The notes under the pieces were generated by a model, which had not been told where the DNA came from, did not search any database, and saw only the letters and a program-made list of their open reading frames with translations. The position numbers were made by a program, and so were the translations under genes. 64,000 nt of DNA from positions 1,426,001 through 1,490,000 of the forward strand of contig OY781061.1 in assembly GCA_963676515.1 (NCBI GenBank). The letters are read 5' to 3'. Every line of letters starts with the position of its first letter. The first letter of the stretch is position 1. Source of the stretch: G963667145 sp963676515 [NCBI: Candidatus Cloacimonadota bacterium]. GTDB lineage: Bacteria > Cloacimonadota > Cloacimonadia > G963667145. This document shows, piece by piece, positions 37,234 to 46,093 of the stretch.

Positions 37234-37942
37234 TCTTCGGATTTACAGGAGATTGGGACAGGGAAATAGGCAGAGTGTGCAGGTTTGCTACAAAGAGAGC
37301 GATCTGGAAATTCATTTCAGAGGAAAGGCGGAAGTAGCAGAAGTGGCAAAGGTAACTCTGGCGAAGATAAAAGAGCTAAGGAATAGCTTGGAAGGTTATG
37401 CAGATTTTGCGAGTCTGCTATCTCTGACACCCGTGGAAATAAAAGATGACGACCCTAGAAGCGTGAAAGAGCTCAAAAGTTGTGCGATGCAGGCAGGAGT
37501 TGGTCCTTTGGCTGGAGTGGCAGGTTTTTTTGCCAAAGAGGTGGGAGAGTTTCTGTTGCAGAGGTTTGATTTGGAAGAGGTGTTGGTGGAAAATGGCGGG
37601 GACTTGTTTTTGGCAGGAGGTAAGCAGATGAATGTTTATTTGCCAGGTAGCCAGAGCGACCAAGATTTACGCCTGAAGATAGACAATTTGCCGATGGGAG
37701 TGGCTACTTCTTCGGGGAAGTTCGGTCCTAGCTTTAGCAAAGGGCGAGCCGACAGGGTGTGCGTGATAGCAAAAGATGCTGTTCTGGCAGATTGTTTGGC
37801 GACCGCTTATGCCAACCGCCTTGCTTCTGCGGATGATTTGCAAGAGGTGCTGCAAGGGCTAGACCCACGAGTGCTAGGGTTTATTGCTTGTATAGATGGC
37901 AGTTATGCGATTAAATCCGATTTTGAAGTAACATTTTGCTAA
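37223..37942 (+). CDS. UPF0280/COG2122 ApbE-like protein
   Basis: A 239-aa protein with the COG2122 pattern: AGVGPLAGVAGFFAKEVGEF in the centre, VENGGDLFLAG (as the GGD strand of ApbE flavin transferases), and ADCLATAYANRLASADD near the end. COG2122 commonly co-occurs with COG1900 in anaerobes and has been tied to the same homocysteine route. The ATG lies inside the end of the COG1900 gene, implying coupled translation. Confidence 0.8.
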   Translation: MNDNLRIYRRLGQGNRQSVQVCYKESDLEIHFRGKAEVAEVAKVTLAKIKELRNSLEGYADFASLLSLTPVEIKDDDPRSVKELKSCAMQAGVGPLAGVAGFFAKEVGEFLLQRFDLEEVLVENGGDLFLAGGKQMNVYLPGSQSDQDLRLKIDNLPMGVATSSGKFGPSFSKGRADRVCVIAKDAVLADCLATAYANRLASADDLQEVLQGLDPRVLGFIACIDGSYAIKSDFEVTFC

Positions 37943-37968
37943 GTTAGATAAAATTTTAAGAAGGTATA

Positions 37969-38922
37969 ATGAAAGTTGTAGAAGCTTTGAAACAAAATAA
38001 ACCAATATTGTCTTTGGAGGTGTTGCCTCCGAATAGGGGTTGTGGACTTTCCAAGGTGCTCACACCTCTGGAGAGGCTGAGTAGGTACAATTACAAGTTT
38101 GTGAATGTGACGAACCATCAGAGAGCGTATAAGTTGGTGCAGACCGCAGATGGCGTGGCGAAAGAGGCGACTAATAGGCGAACAGGCACAATTGGAGTGG
38201 CAGCTGCGATTGCTCATCATTTGGGTGTAGAGGCTGTGCCGCATTTGATTTGTGGAGGGATAGACAAATTTGAGCTGGAAGATTTGTTGATAGATTTGAA
38301 CTTCTTGGACATCAACAATCTCTATGTGATTCGTGGAGATCCGCAGATGGGAGCCAGAGCATTTGTGCCAGAAGAGGATGGATTTGCCCACGCCGAGCAG
38401 ATGGTAGCTCAAATCAAGAAGATGAATAAAGGAATCTATCTGACACCTGTGGAGAAAGCGGCGAGCAGTGATTTTTGCGTAGGAGTTGCGGCTTATCCAG
38501 AAAAGCATTTTGAAGCACTGAATATGGAGAGCGATTTGCATTATTTGCAACAAAAGGTGGCTGCGGGAGCGGACTATATTATCACGCAGATGTTTTACGA
38601 TGTGGCGAAGTTCAAAGATTTTGTGAAACTGGCACGCGAGCAAGGGATAGAAGTTCCGATTATTCCGGGAATCAAGCCCATCGGCTCGCAAAAAGTGCTG
38701 GCTACTTTGCCACGAGCTTTTTATTTCGATGTGCCAAGCCAGTTGGTACAGGGAATGATGAACGCAGGGAGTAAGCAAGCAGAGCGGAACTTTGGCTTGG
38801 ATTATATGAGTAAGATGATAGAGGAGCTTTTGGAGTTTGGTGTGCCGGGGATTCACCTCTTTACGATGGGCAGTAGCAAGTTGACCGAAGATTTGCTGAG
38901 CAGATTTCAGGGAGTGTTTTAG
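37969..38922 (+). CDS. metF: 5,10-methylenetetrahydrofolate reductase MetF
   Basis: A flavin enzyme that makes 5-methyltetrahydrofolate, the methyl donor for MetH. It has 317 aa. The N-terminal LSLEVLPPNRG is the SFEFFPP-type motif, and VNVTNHQRAY, IDLNFLDINNLYVIRGDPQ and ADYIITQMFYD follow, placing it in the MetF form seen in Bacteroidota and relatives. It precedes the MetH reactivation gene by 2 bases. Confidence 0.92.
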   Translation: MKVVEALKQNKPILSLEVLPPNRGCGLSKVLTPLERLSRYNYKFVNVTNHQRAYKLVQTADGVAKEATNRRTGTIGVAAAIAHHLGVEAVPHLICGGIDKFELEDLLIDLNFLDINNLYVIRGDPQMGARAFVPEEDGFAHAEQMVAQIKKMNKGIYLTPVEKAASSDFCVGVAAYPEKHFEALNMESDLHYLQQKVAAGADYIITQMFYDVAKFKDFVKLAREQGIEVPIIPGIKPIGSQKVLATLPRAFYFDVPSQLVQGMMNAGSKQAERNFGLDYMSKMIEELLEFGVPGIHLFTMGSSKLTEDLLSRFQGVF

Positions 38923-38924
38923 CT

Positions 38925-39467
38925 TTGGCGATTATCAGTAAACATTGGGCGTTGCCCGACTGGCAGAGTGTGGCAGCGAGAGCTGGGATGAATAGGGCTC
39001 GCACCTCTGGTGGTTGGGACGACTACAAACAGTGGGTTTATGCGGAAGGTTACGCTCTTGTCGAGCCACGATTAAACTCGACAACTTTGGAATATAGAGA
39101 TGATTTGATATTGCCGACGAGCTTTACTCAGCCGAGGGCGGTTTCTTATTTCGCAGCTACTCTGGGGGCAGAGATAGACCAAAGAATAAACGATTATTTC
39201 CAACAAGGTCAAGACTTGAAAGGATTTCTTTTGGATTCTTGGGGTTCGCAAGCTGTGGAACAAATATTGCGATGGTGGGACAGAGTTTTGCGGCGTGCTT
39301 ACGGCAAAGGCACTATCCGCTTTAGTCCTGGCTACAAAGGGCTGGAGATTACCGCTAATGGCAAAATTTTGGAGAGATTTTTGGATTTGCCAGAGGTGGT
39401 GGCAGACAGCCAAACGGGCATTATGTTACCGCGGAAATCTTGCGTAGCTTTGATAGGCTGGGAATAG
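38925..39467 (+). CDS. Stand-alone methionine synthase reactivation domain protein
   Basis: A 180-aa protein matching the C-terminal B12-dependent methionine synthase activation (AdoMet-binding) domain, which in E. coli is fused to MetH. The signature is RFSPGYKGLEI near residue 132, then ILERFLDLPEVV and GIMLPRKSCVALIGW at the end. It would bind SAM and help reductive remethylation of inactive cob(II)alamin. It begins with TTG right after metF and precedes metH by 41 bases, so the split partners are co-expressed. Confidence 0.85.
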   Translation: MAIISKHWALPDWQSVAARAGMNRARTSGGWDDYKQWVYAEGYALVEPRLNSTTLEYRDDLILPTSFTQPRAVSYFAATLGAEIDQRINDYFQQGQDLKGFLLDSWGSQAVEQILRWWDRVLRRAYGKGTIRFSPGYKGLEITANGKILERFLDLPEVVADSQTGIMLPRKSCVALIGWE

Positions 39468-39508
39468 CGAGTTTAGTAGAAAACAGAAAATTTGGAAAAA
39501 GGCGAAAG

Positions 39509-41854
39509 ATGAACAGAACGGAATTTGCAGAGATTATAAAAAAAAGAGTCCTCACGCTGGACGGTGCTTATGGAAGCGAGTTTTTCAAGCTGGGCTATGG
39601 TGAGCATTGCACAGATGAGTTAAATCTTAGTCATCCGCAGGTGGTGCTAGATTTGCAAAAAAAATATGTGCAGGCAGGAGCGGACATTTTGCTTAGCAAT
39701 TCGTTCAACGCTAACCCGCTGAAACTCCAGAAGTTGGGCTTGCAGGAAAGTTTTGAGCAGATAAACAAGCAAGCTGTGAAAATCGGCAGGCAGGCTATCG
39801 GCAAGCGAAAATGTATGCTTTTCGGCAATCTTAGTTCGTGCGGAGATTATCTTGTGCCTTTTGGTGAAGCCGACTTTGATGAGGTCGCCGAAAGTTTTGC
39901 GGCTCAAGCTAAACTCTTGGCAGAGTTGGGAGTAGACGGCTTCGTCTTGGAGACTATTTCCGATTTGGCGGAATACAAAGCCGCTGTGGTGGGCATTCGC
40001 TCGGTGTGTGCCGACTTGCCTTTAGTTGCCCAGATGACATTCGAGGCGGACGGAGTTTGCACTACTGGTAGCAGAGTGGAGATTTTTGCCGCTCTGGCAC
40101 AAGATCTGGACATAGATGTCGTGGGCGTGAACTGCTCCACTGGACCAGAGCAGATGGTGGAGAACATCAAGAGATTGAGGAAGTACACCGATAAACCGCT
40201 GAGTGTAGAGCCAAATGCGGGTGACCCCGTGCTTAGAGACGGGAGCTTGTTATATTTGGACGGACCCGAGTGTTTTGCTCCTTACATTGCCGATTTTCTG
40301 GAGATGGGCGTAGCGATAGTGGGAGGATGCTGTGGCACGGATGACAGGCACATCGCCACTATCAAGCAGCTGACGGTGGGTAAGAAGCCCAAAATGTGCA
40401 GTGAGAAGCTCTCGCAGGTGCTGACATCGCGGACGGTGCTGGTAGAGGTTGACCCTTTTCTGAAGATTGCTGAGCGGATTAACCCTGCTGGCAACGAAAA
40501 ATTTCAAAATGAGATTACCGCTTTTGATTTTGAGCGTGTGAAAAAACTGGCTCTGAGCCAAGCCAGAGAAGGAGCTGACATCTTGGATGTCAATCTGGGC
40601 ATCGAGAAGATTTTGCAAAAAGAGCATTTCCGCCGAGTGGTCTGTGCTTTGGACAAGATGAACAGTTTGCCTGTCTCGCTGGATGTGCAGTCGAGCAAGA
40701 ATATGGAGATTGCCGCACGGCATTACATCGGCAGACCGCTTTTGAACTCCATCAGAGTTACCGCCAAATCTCTGGAGAATAAGACTAAAATATTACAGAA
40801 ATACGGGGGAATGGTAGTGCTACTGGCGATGGACAAGAAGTTCCCTCGCAGCGTGGAAGAGGCTTTGCAAATAGTGGAGCAAGGCGTTGATTACCTGCAG
40901 CAGCACGGGATAGAATCGCAGAGGGTGCTGGTCGATCCGCTCTTGAATAGCATCGCCACGGGGAGCTTGCCAGAGAACAGCTTGCGACTGATTAGCAAAT
41001 TACACGAAAGAGGGCTGAAAACCACTTGCGGACTGTCTAATATCAGCTTTGGTATGCCGAGCAGAGCTGCGATTGAGACCGCTTTTTTGGCACAAGGCAT
41101 AGGGGCTGGGCTTTCTTCAGCAATAATGGAAGTGGGCAAGACGGAGCTCAAGGATGCTATCACAGGTGCTTTGTATCTACAGGGCAAGAAGTTAACGCTC
41201 TCTAGCGAAAGTGAGAAGAGGGTAGATTTGACAGGTGCACTATTGCAGGGAGATGCTGAGCTGGCGAGCAAGCTGGTTACTGAAGCTCTGGAGAGCAAGT
41301 CCGCCTTGGAAGTGGCAGAGCAGGAGCTGGCACACTCGATGCGGGAAATAGGTCAGCTATTCGCCCACAAGAAGATATATTTGCCAGAGCTGATGCTCGC
41401 CTCGCAGACCGCTGAGCCGCTCTTTGGTATGCTCACAGAGGATGCAGGGCAGAGTGCTCCTCGCCACGGCAGTGTGATGCTGGCGACGGTCAAGGGTGAC
41501 ATTCATTCCATCGGCAAGCAGATAATCGGCACGATCCTCAAGGGTGCAGGCTTCGAGGTGATAGACATTGGGCAAGACCTGGACAAAGAGGTGATCGCCA
41601 GCAAAGTGCGGGAGCATCGCCCGAATATCTTGGGGCTCTCGGCGATGATGACCACCACTGTGGGGCAAGTGGAAGCAACCAAGAGTTATCTTGCCGAGCA
41701 AGGGCTGAACTGCCCAGTGATAGCGGGGGGAGCGTCGATGACCAAAGATTTGGCGGAGAGCTACGGCTGTCATTACTGCAAGGACGCATCGGATGTGGTG
41801 GAGGTTTGCAAGGGGTTGGTGGCTACGCCCACAGGTGGCAAAGCCAACCAGTAG
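39509..41854 (+). CDS. metH: Cobalamin-dependent methionine synthase MetH (without activation domain)
   Basis: Transfers the methyl group of methyltetrahydrofolate to homocysteine. It has 781 aa and three domains: the homocysteine domain (residues 1-300, zinc ligands in VNCSTGP and VGGCCGTDD), the pterin-binding domain (about 320-580), and the B12 cap plus binding domain (about 590-775), with the cobalt-ligating histidine in GDIHSIGKQI. The E. coli activation domain is missing here and encoded by the gene before. The ATG at 39509 is chosen because it starts the conserved part; an upstream in-frame start at 39440 adds 23 residues and overlaps the previous gene. Confidence 0.94.
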   Translation: MNRTEFAEIIKKRVLTLDGAYGSEFFKLGYGEHCTDELNLSHPQVVLDLQKKYVQAGADILLSNSFNANPLKLQKLGLQESFEQINKQAVKIGRQAIGKRKCMLFGNLSSCGDYLVPFGEADFDEVAESFAAQAKLLAELGVDGFVLETISDLAEYKAAVVGIRSVCADLPLVAQMTFEADGVCTTGSRVEIFAALAQDLDIDVVGVNCSTGPEQMVENIKRLRKYTDKPLSVEPNAGDPVLRDGSLLYLDGPECFAPYIADFLEMGVAIVGGCCGTDDRHIATIKQLTVGKKPKMCSEKLSQVLTSRTVLVEVDPFLKIAERINPAGNEKFQNEITAFDFERVKKLALSQAREGADILDVNLGIEKILQKEHFRRVVCALDKMNSLPVSLDVQSSKNMEIAARHYIGRPLLNSIRVTAKSLENKTKILQKYGGMVVLLAMDKKFPRSVEEALQIVEQGVDYLQQHGIESQRVLVDPLLNSIATGSLPENSLRLISKLHERGLKTTCGLSNISFGMPSRAAIETAFLAQGIGAGLSSAIMEVGKTELKDAITGALYLQGKKLTLSSESEKRVDLTGALLQGDAELASKLVTEALESKSALEVAEQELAHSMREIGQLFAHKKIYLPELMLASQTAEPLFGMLTEDAGQSAPRHGSVMLATVKGDIHSIGKQIIGTILKGAGFEVIDIGQDLDKEVIASKVREHRPNILGLSAMMTTTVGQVEATKSYLAEQGLNCPVIAGGASMTKDLAESYGCHYCKDASDVVEVCKGLVATPTGGKANQ

Positions 41855-41958
41855 GAGCGACAATAATGATTGTCGCTTTCAATGATTTTATTATTAGGGT
41901 GGTGTTCTTTTTTTTTAGTTACCTGTTTTTTATTTGTATGTTATGTTACCAGAGTGGT
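41855..41958. other. Gap after metH, no gene seen
   Basis: About 100 AT-rich bases. A weak hairpin near the metH end (GTAGGAGCGACAATAATGAT with TGTCGCT) may end transcription but lacks a good T-run. Confidence 0.3.
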
Positions 41959-42184
41959 TTACCTTTCTTTTTGCCTGAGCAAAAACAAATGTAACGAAAG
42001 AAAAAATCAAAATACCTAAGCAGTAAGCTAAATTCTAAACCTTTCTCGCACGCTGAAAGGCTTGTGCTAGAAATCACAGCTGTCTTTTCAAATGTGATAT
42101 AGCACATCGCTCTTCAGCGTAGGCTCGGGAAGTTTAAAGAATTTCACGCTTTTGCTTTAAGTATTTGCTAGCCCAACTTTCCCC
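41959..42184 (+). repeat. Dispersed structured element, copy B
   Basis: It is closely related to copy A at 10108. An inverted repeat at 41959-41994 is followed by ATCAAAATACC and AGTAAGCTAAATTCTAAACC. The two-tier stem pairs ACGCTGAA (42050-42057) with TTCAGCGT (42113-42120), and GTGCTA (42064-42069) with TAGCAC (42100-42105). The shared loop words AATCACA..TGTC and GATATAGC are present. The third stem here is GGGAAGTT with AACTTTCCC, differing in sequence from copy A but paired again. Confidence 0.78.
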
Positions 42185-42440
42185 ACACAGTGCTTTGCTA
42201 GTGCTAGTCATTAACAAAATGTTTCTGGCGGATTGAAGCGGGGCGATTTCTTTTTTCTCTTCACTTAGTTCTTGGTAGTCCAAGGGAAAAGTGGAGTCCC
42301 ACTGAAAGCGAAAAATCATCAACTATTGATTATAGATTGTGGGTGAAGCCCACAGTTGACAATCACCCCATTTTCGGTTGACACTTAATCCTTCTTTTCA
42401 AAGGTTGACGGTAAGAAATGAACCTAAGACAGGAGGAAAA
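42185..42440. promoter_or_regulatory. Leader region of the PFOR gene with hairpin and GTTGAC repeats
   Basis: A hairpin TGTGGG-TGAAG-CCCACA (about 42338-42354) is followed by three GTTGAC words at 42355, 42377 and 42404. The second and third are GGTTGAC and could be -35-like elements or a regulator site. No convincing -10 is seen. AGGAGG stands just before the ATG of the PFOR gene. Confidence 0.35.
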
Positions 42441-45400
42441 ATGTCTAAGAAATTAACGATGGATGGGAATATGGCAGCTGCCCATGTGGCTTACGCCTTT
42501 TCGGATGTGGCGGCTATATATCCCATTACTCCCTCGTCAGATATGGGGCAATACGCAGATTTGTGGGCGTCGCAAGGCCGTAAAAATGTGTTTGGCCAAG
42601 TGCTGGATATTACCGAGATGCAATCGGAGGCTGGAGCTGCTGGAGCAGTGCATGGAGCTTTGTCTGCAGGTGCTATGACTACCACTTTTACAGCTTCGCA
42701 GGGCTTGCTTTTGATGCTCCCAAATATGCACAAAATTGCAGGTGAAATGCTTCCGACAGTTTTTCATGTTTCGGCTCGTTCCCTTGCTTGTCAAGCTTTG
42801 TCGATTTTTGGAGATCATTCGGATGTGATGTGTGCTCGGAACACTGGCTTTGCTTTGCTAGCAGCATCGAACGGACAAGAAATTATGGATTTGTCGGTGG
42901 TAGCACATTTGGCTACACTCAAATCTCGTATTCCTTTTTTGAGCTTCTTTGATGGCTTCCGTAATTCGCACGAGATATCTAAAATAGATGTTTTAGATTA
43001 CGATGAGATCAAAGGTCTTTTGGAAATGAAATATGTTAGAGCTTTTAGAGAGTTGGCATTGAATCCGCAAAAACCGATGATCAAAGTAGCTGCTCAAAAC
43101 CCAGATGTTTATTTTCAGGGCAGAGAAGTTTCCAACAACTATTATGATGCGTTGCCAGAGATAGTGCTGGAATATATGGATAAAGTGTCCAAAGTGACAG
43201 GTAGAAGTTACAAACTTTTTGATTATGTGGGTGCACCCGATGCTACCAAAGTTTTGGTATGTATGGGTTCTGGTGCTTCTACTGTCGAAGAGACTGTAAA
43301 TTACCTGAATAGTAAAGGCGAAAAAGTCGGCTTGATAATGGTGAGATTGTATCGTCCATTTTCTGTGAAGCACCTGAAAGCAGCTTTGCCTAAGACTACG
43401 AAAGACATAATCGTGCTGGACAGAACCAAAGAGCCGGGATCTATCGGCGAGCCTTTGTATATGGATGTGATGGTGGCTTTGAACAATACAGGCGTGAAAG
43501 TAGTAGGCGGTCGTTACGGCTTGTCTTCCAAAGAGTTTACTCCGTCTATGGTTAAAGCTATTTTCGATTTGGCTGGAAAAGGGTTGAAGCACGGTTTCAC
43601 TGTGGGCATCGAGGACGATTTGAGTCACACTTCTATTCCTGTAAAAGAGCATATAAACACTTTGCCAGAAGGCACTGTGAGCTGTAAGTTCTGGGGATTA
43701 GGAGCCGACGGTACGGTGGGAGCGAACAAAAACTCCATCAAGATTATCGGTGACAACACAGATATGTACGCCCAAGGGTATTTCCAATACGATTCCAAAA
43801 AATCTGGTGGCGTCACCAGAAGTCACTTGCGATTTGGCAAAAAGCCAATTTTGTCTGAATATCTTATCACCAACGCCGACTTCATCGCTTGTCACAATCC
43901 TGCTTACATCGGTCGTTACGACATTTTGGAAGGCATCAAAGATGGTGGAATTTTCCTTTTGAACTCGCATTACTCTTGCCAAGAGGTTTTTTCTAAATTG
44001 ACCAAAGATATGCAAGAAACTATCATCGCCAAGAAGATTCGCTTTTACAACATCGATGCTTTGAAAATCGCTAGAGCTTGTGGTTTGGGCGGTAGGATAA
44101 ATACCGTGATGCAAGCGGCTTTCTTCGCTATCTCGGAGATTTTGCCTAAAGACGAAGCGATAGCTTTGATAAAAGAGATTATCAAAAAAACATACCTCAA
44201 GAAAAAAGGTCAATCTGTAGTGGATATGAACTGGAAAGCTGTGGATGAGGCTAGCAAGGCTCTGGTGCAAGTGGAAGTGCCGAGCAAAGCTGGAAACTGG
44301 GTAGAGCCGAAAAGATTAGTGCCTGCCGATGCTGATGACTTCACCAAAAGCGTGATCGAGCCGATAATGCACGAGAAAGGTGACGACATCCCAGTATCGA
44401 AGATGCTTTTTGATGGCAGTATGTGCACGGGTACAGCCGCTCTGGACAAACGCGGAGTGGCATCGCATGTGCCGACTTGGATAGCTGAGAATTGTATCCA
44501 ATGTAACGCTTGTTCGTTGGTGTGTCCTCACGCTGCTATTCGTCCTAAACTTATCGCCAAAGAAGATTTGGCTGACAAGCCTGCTGGATTCCAAACTATC
44601 CCAGCTATGGGCAAAGACGGCGAGAAATACGAGTACAGAATGCAAGTTTATGTGGACGATTGCCTCGGCTGTGGAGCGTGTATCAACTCTTGTCCGAAAG
44701 ACGCGTTGAAGTTCAAACCGATTGAGGAAGAGTTAGAGCAAAGAGAAAATTTGAACTATTTCCAAAGCAAACCAGAAGATGTAGTGGGTGATGTATTGCC
44801 TGCTACCACTATCAAAGGCTCGCAATTCAAGCAACCGTTGCTGGAATTCTCGGGAGCTTGTGCTGGTTGTGGAGAGACTCCGTATGTGAAACTCCTGACA
44901 CAGCTTTTTGGTAATAGGATGCTGGTAGCTAACGCTACTGGGTGTTCATCTATCTGGGGCGGAACTTTCCCTTCTATTCCTTATTGCAAAAACAAAAGTG
45001 GACACGGACCTGCTTGGGGAAACTCTTTGTTTGAAGATAACGCCGAGTATGGCTTAGGATTCCGTTTGGCTGTAGATGCCAACAGGGTAAGCCTCAAAGC
45101 TGCTCTGGAAGCGAGCATCTCAGGATGTAGTGGAGAGCTAGCCGAATTATTGCAAGAGGCGTTGGACAATTTTGATGCTATCGATGACAAAGCTATCGCA
45201 AGAGCTATCCGTATCAGAGAGCTTTTGCCTGCCGAGAGCAAAGATGCTAACTTGAGCAGAGTAAAAGAGTTGCAAAACTATTTCGTAGACAAGTCTATCT
45301 GGGCTTTTGGTGGTGACGGTTGGGCTTATGACATCGGATTTGGTGGAGTAGACCACGCTTTGGCTACAGGCAAGAATATCAACATCTTGGTGATGGACAC

Positions 45401-45929
45401 AGAGGTTTATTCTAACACTGGCGGTCAAGCGTCCAAAGCGACACCAATCGGAGCGATTGCCAAGTTTGCTGAAGCTGGAAAGCCTCTGAACAAGAAAGAC
45501 CTCGGTCAGATGATGATGAGCTACGGCTATGTGTATGTGGCTTCTTGTGCGATGGGAGCGAATCGCAATCAACTAATCAACGCTATGCGTGAGGCAGAGA
45601 GCTATGATGGACCATCTATCGTGTTTGCTTACGCTCCGTGTATCAATCACGGCATAGACATGAGCAATGCACAAGCGGAAGAGAAATTGGCGGTGGATAC
45701 AGGTTACTGGCCTTTATATCGTTACAATCCAGACTTGGCTGCTCAAGGGAAGAACCCATTCCTCTTTGAGAGCAGACCTCCAGTGAAAGCTGTGAGAGAG
45801 TTCTTGCAGAACGAGAAAAGGTATACTTCTTTGATGGCGATGGATAAAGAAAAAGCTGAGATGTACTGGAAAGCTGCACAAAATTTTGTCGATGCTCGCT
45901 TTAAGCATTACAAAAAGATGGCAGAATAG
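42441..45929 (+). CDS. nifJ: Pyruvate:ferredoxin (flavodoxin) oxidoreductase, single-chain
   Basis: Oxidatively decarboxylates pyruvate to acetyl-CoA and passes electrons to ferredoxin, the central fermentation step of anaerobes. It is one chain of 1162 aa with domains in order: pyruvate-binding transketolase-like domain I (YPITPSSDMGQYADLW), gamma/domain III, two [4Fe-4S] sites (CIQCNACSLVCP and CLGCGACINSCP near residues 690-760), a further cluster region with CAGCGETP, and the TPP domain (GDGWAYDIGFGGVDHA, NTGGQASKAT). AGGAGG lies 6 bases before the ATG at 42441. A terminator follows directly, so it is monocistronic. Confidence 0.97.
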   Translation: MSKKLTMDGNMAAAHVAYAFSDVAAIYPITPSSDMGQYADLWASQGRKNVFGQVLDITEMQSEAGAAGAVHGALSAGAMTTTFTASQGLLLMLPNMHKIAGEMLPTVFHVSARSLACQALSIFGDHSDVMCARNTGFALLAASNGQEIMDLSVVAHLATLKSRIPFLSFFDGFRNSHEISKIDVLDYDEIKGLLEMKYVRAFRELALNPQKPMIKVAAQNPDVYFQGREVSNNYYDALPEIVLEYMDKVSKVTGRSYKLFDYVGAPDATKVLVCMGSGASTVEETVNYLNSKGEKVGLIMVRLYRPFSVKHLKAALPKTTKDIIVLDRTKEPGSIGEPLYMDVMVALNNTGVKVVGGRYGLSSKEFTPSMVKAIFDLAGKGLKHGFTVGIEDDLSHTSIPVKEHINTLPEGTVSCKFWGLGADGTVGANKNSIKIIGDNTDMYAQGYFQYDSKKSGGVTRSHLRFGKKPILSEYLITNADFIACHNPAYIGRYDILEGIKDGGIFLLNSHYSCQEVFSKLTKDMQETIIAKKIRFYNIDALKIARACGLGGRINTVMQAAFFAISEILPKDEAIALIKEIIKKTYLKKKGQSVVDMNWKAVDEASKALVQVEVPSKAGNWVEPKRLVPADADDFTKSVIEPIMHEKGDDIPVSKMLFDGSMCTGTAALDKRGVASHVPTWIAENCIQCNACSLVCPHAAIRPKLIAKEDLADKPAGFQTIPAMGKDGEKYEYRMQVYVDDCLGCGACINSCPKDALKFKPIEEELEQRENLNYFQSKPEDVVGDVLPATTIKGSQFKQPLLEFSGACAGCGETPYVKLLTQLFGNRMLVANATGCSSIWGGTFPSIPYCKNKSGHGPAWGNSLFEDNAEYGLGFRLAVDANRVSLKAALEASISGCSGELAELLQEALDNFDAIDDKAIARAIRIRELLPAESKDANLSRVKELQNYFVDKSIWAFGGDGWAYDIGFGGVDHALATGKNINILVMDTEVYSNTGGQASKATPIGAIAKFAEAGKPLNKKDLGQMMMSYGYVYVASCAMGANRNQLINAMREAESYDGPSIVFAYAPCINHGIDMSNAQAEEKLAVDTGYWPLYRYNPDLAAQGKNPFLFESRPPVKAVREFLQNEKRYTSLMAMDKEKAEMYWKAAQNFVDARFKHYKKMAE

Positions 45930-45945
45930 ATCTAACAATTAAGAA

Positions 45946-45979
45946 AAGAGCTTCCCGTTTTTCGGGAGGCTTTTTTTTT
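45946..45979 (+). terminator. Intrinsic terminator after the PFOR gene
   Basis: GCTTCCCG pairs with CGGGAGGC (one G-U) across a 5-base loop and is followed by nine T. Confidence 0.9.
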
Positions 45980-45997
45980 GGCAGACAAAGAAATTGA

Positions 45998-46060
45998 TTG
46001 ACAATTTTTAGGTAAGAGAGAAATTGGCGAAAATTAGCACTCGTGATTGGTGATTGCCAA
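45998..46060 (+). promoter_or_regulatory. CIRCE-like heat-shock operator and promoter region of grpE
   Basis: A perfect left CIRCE half TTAGCACTC (46034-46042), exactly nine bases, then GATTGCCAA (46052-46060), which matches the right half GAGTGCTAA at seven of nine positions. A -35 TTGACA lies at 45998-46003; the -10 is unclear. CIRCE is the operator of the HrcA repressor. hrcA is not in the window. Confidence 0.65.
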
Positions 46061-46093
46061 GACGACAATGTTTTAAGGAGTTGTAGAAAGAAA

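Noticed and set aside
42378-42440. Longer N-terminus of the PFOR protein from 42378
   Set aside because: The ATG at 42441 has AGGAGG and begins the conserved sequence; the upstream part is leader.
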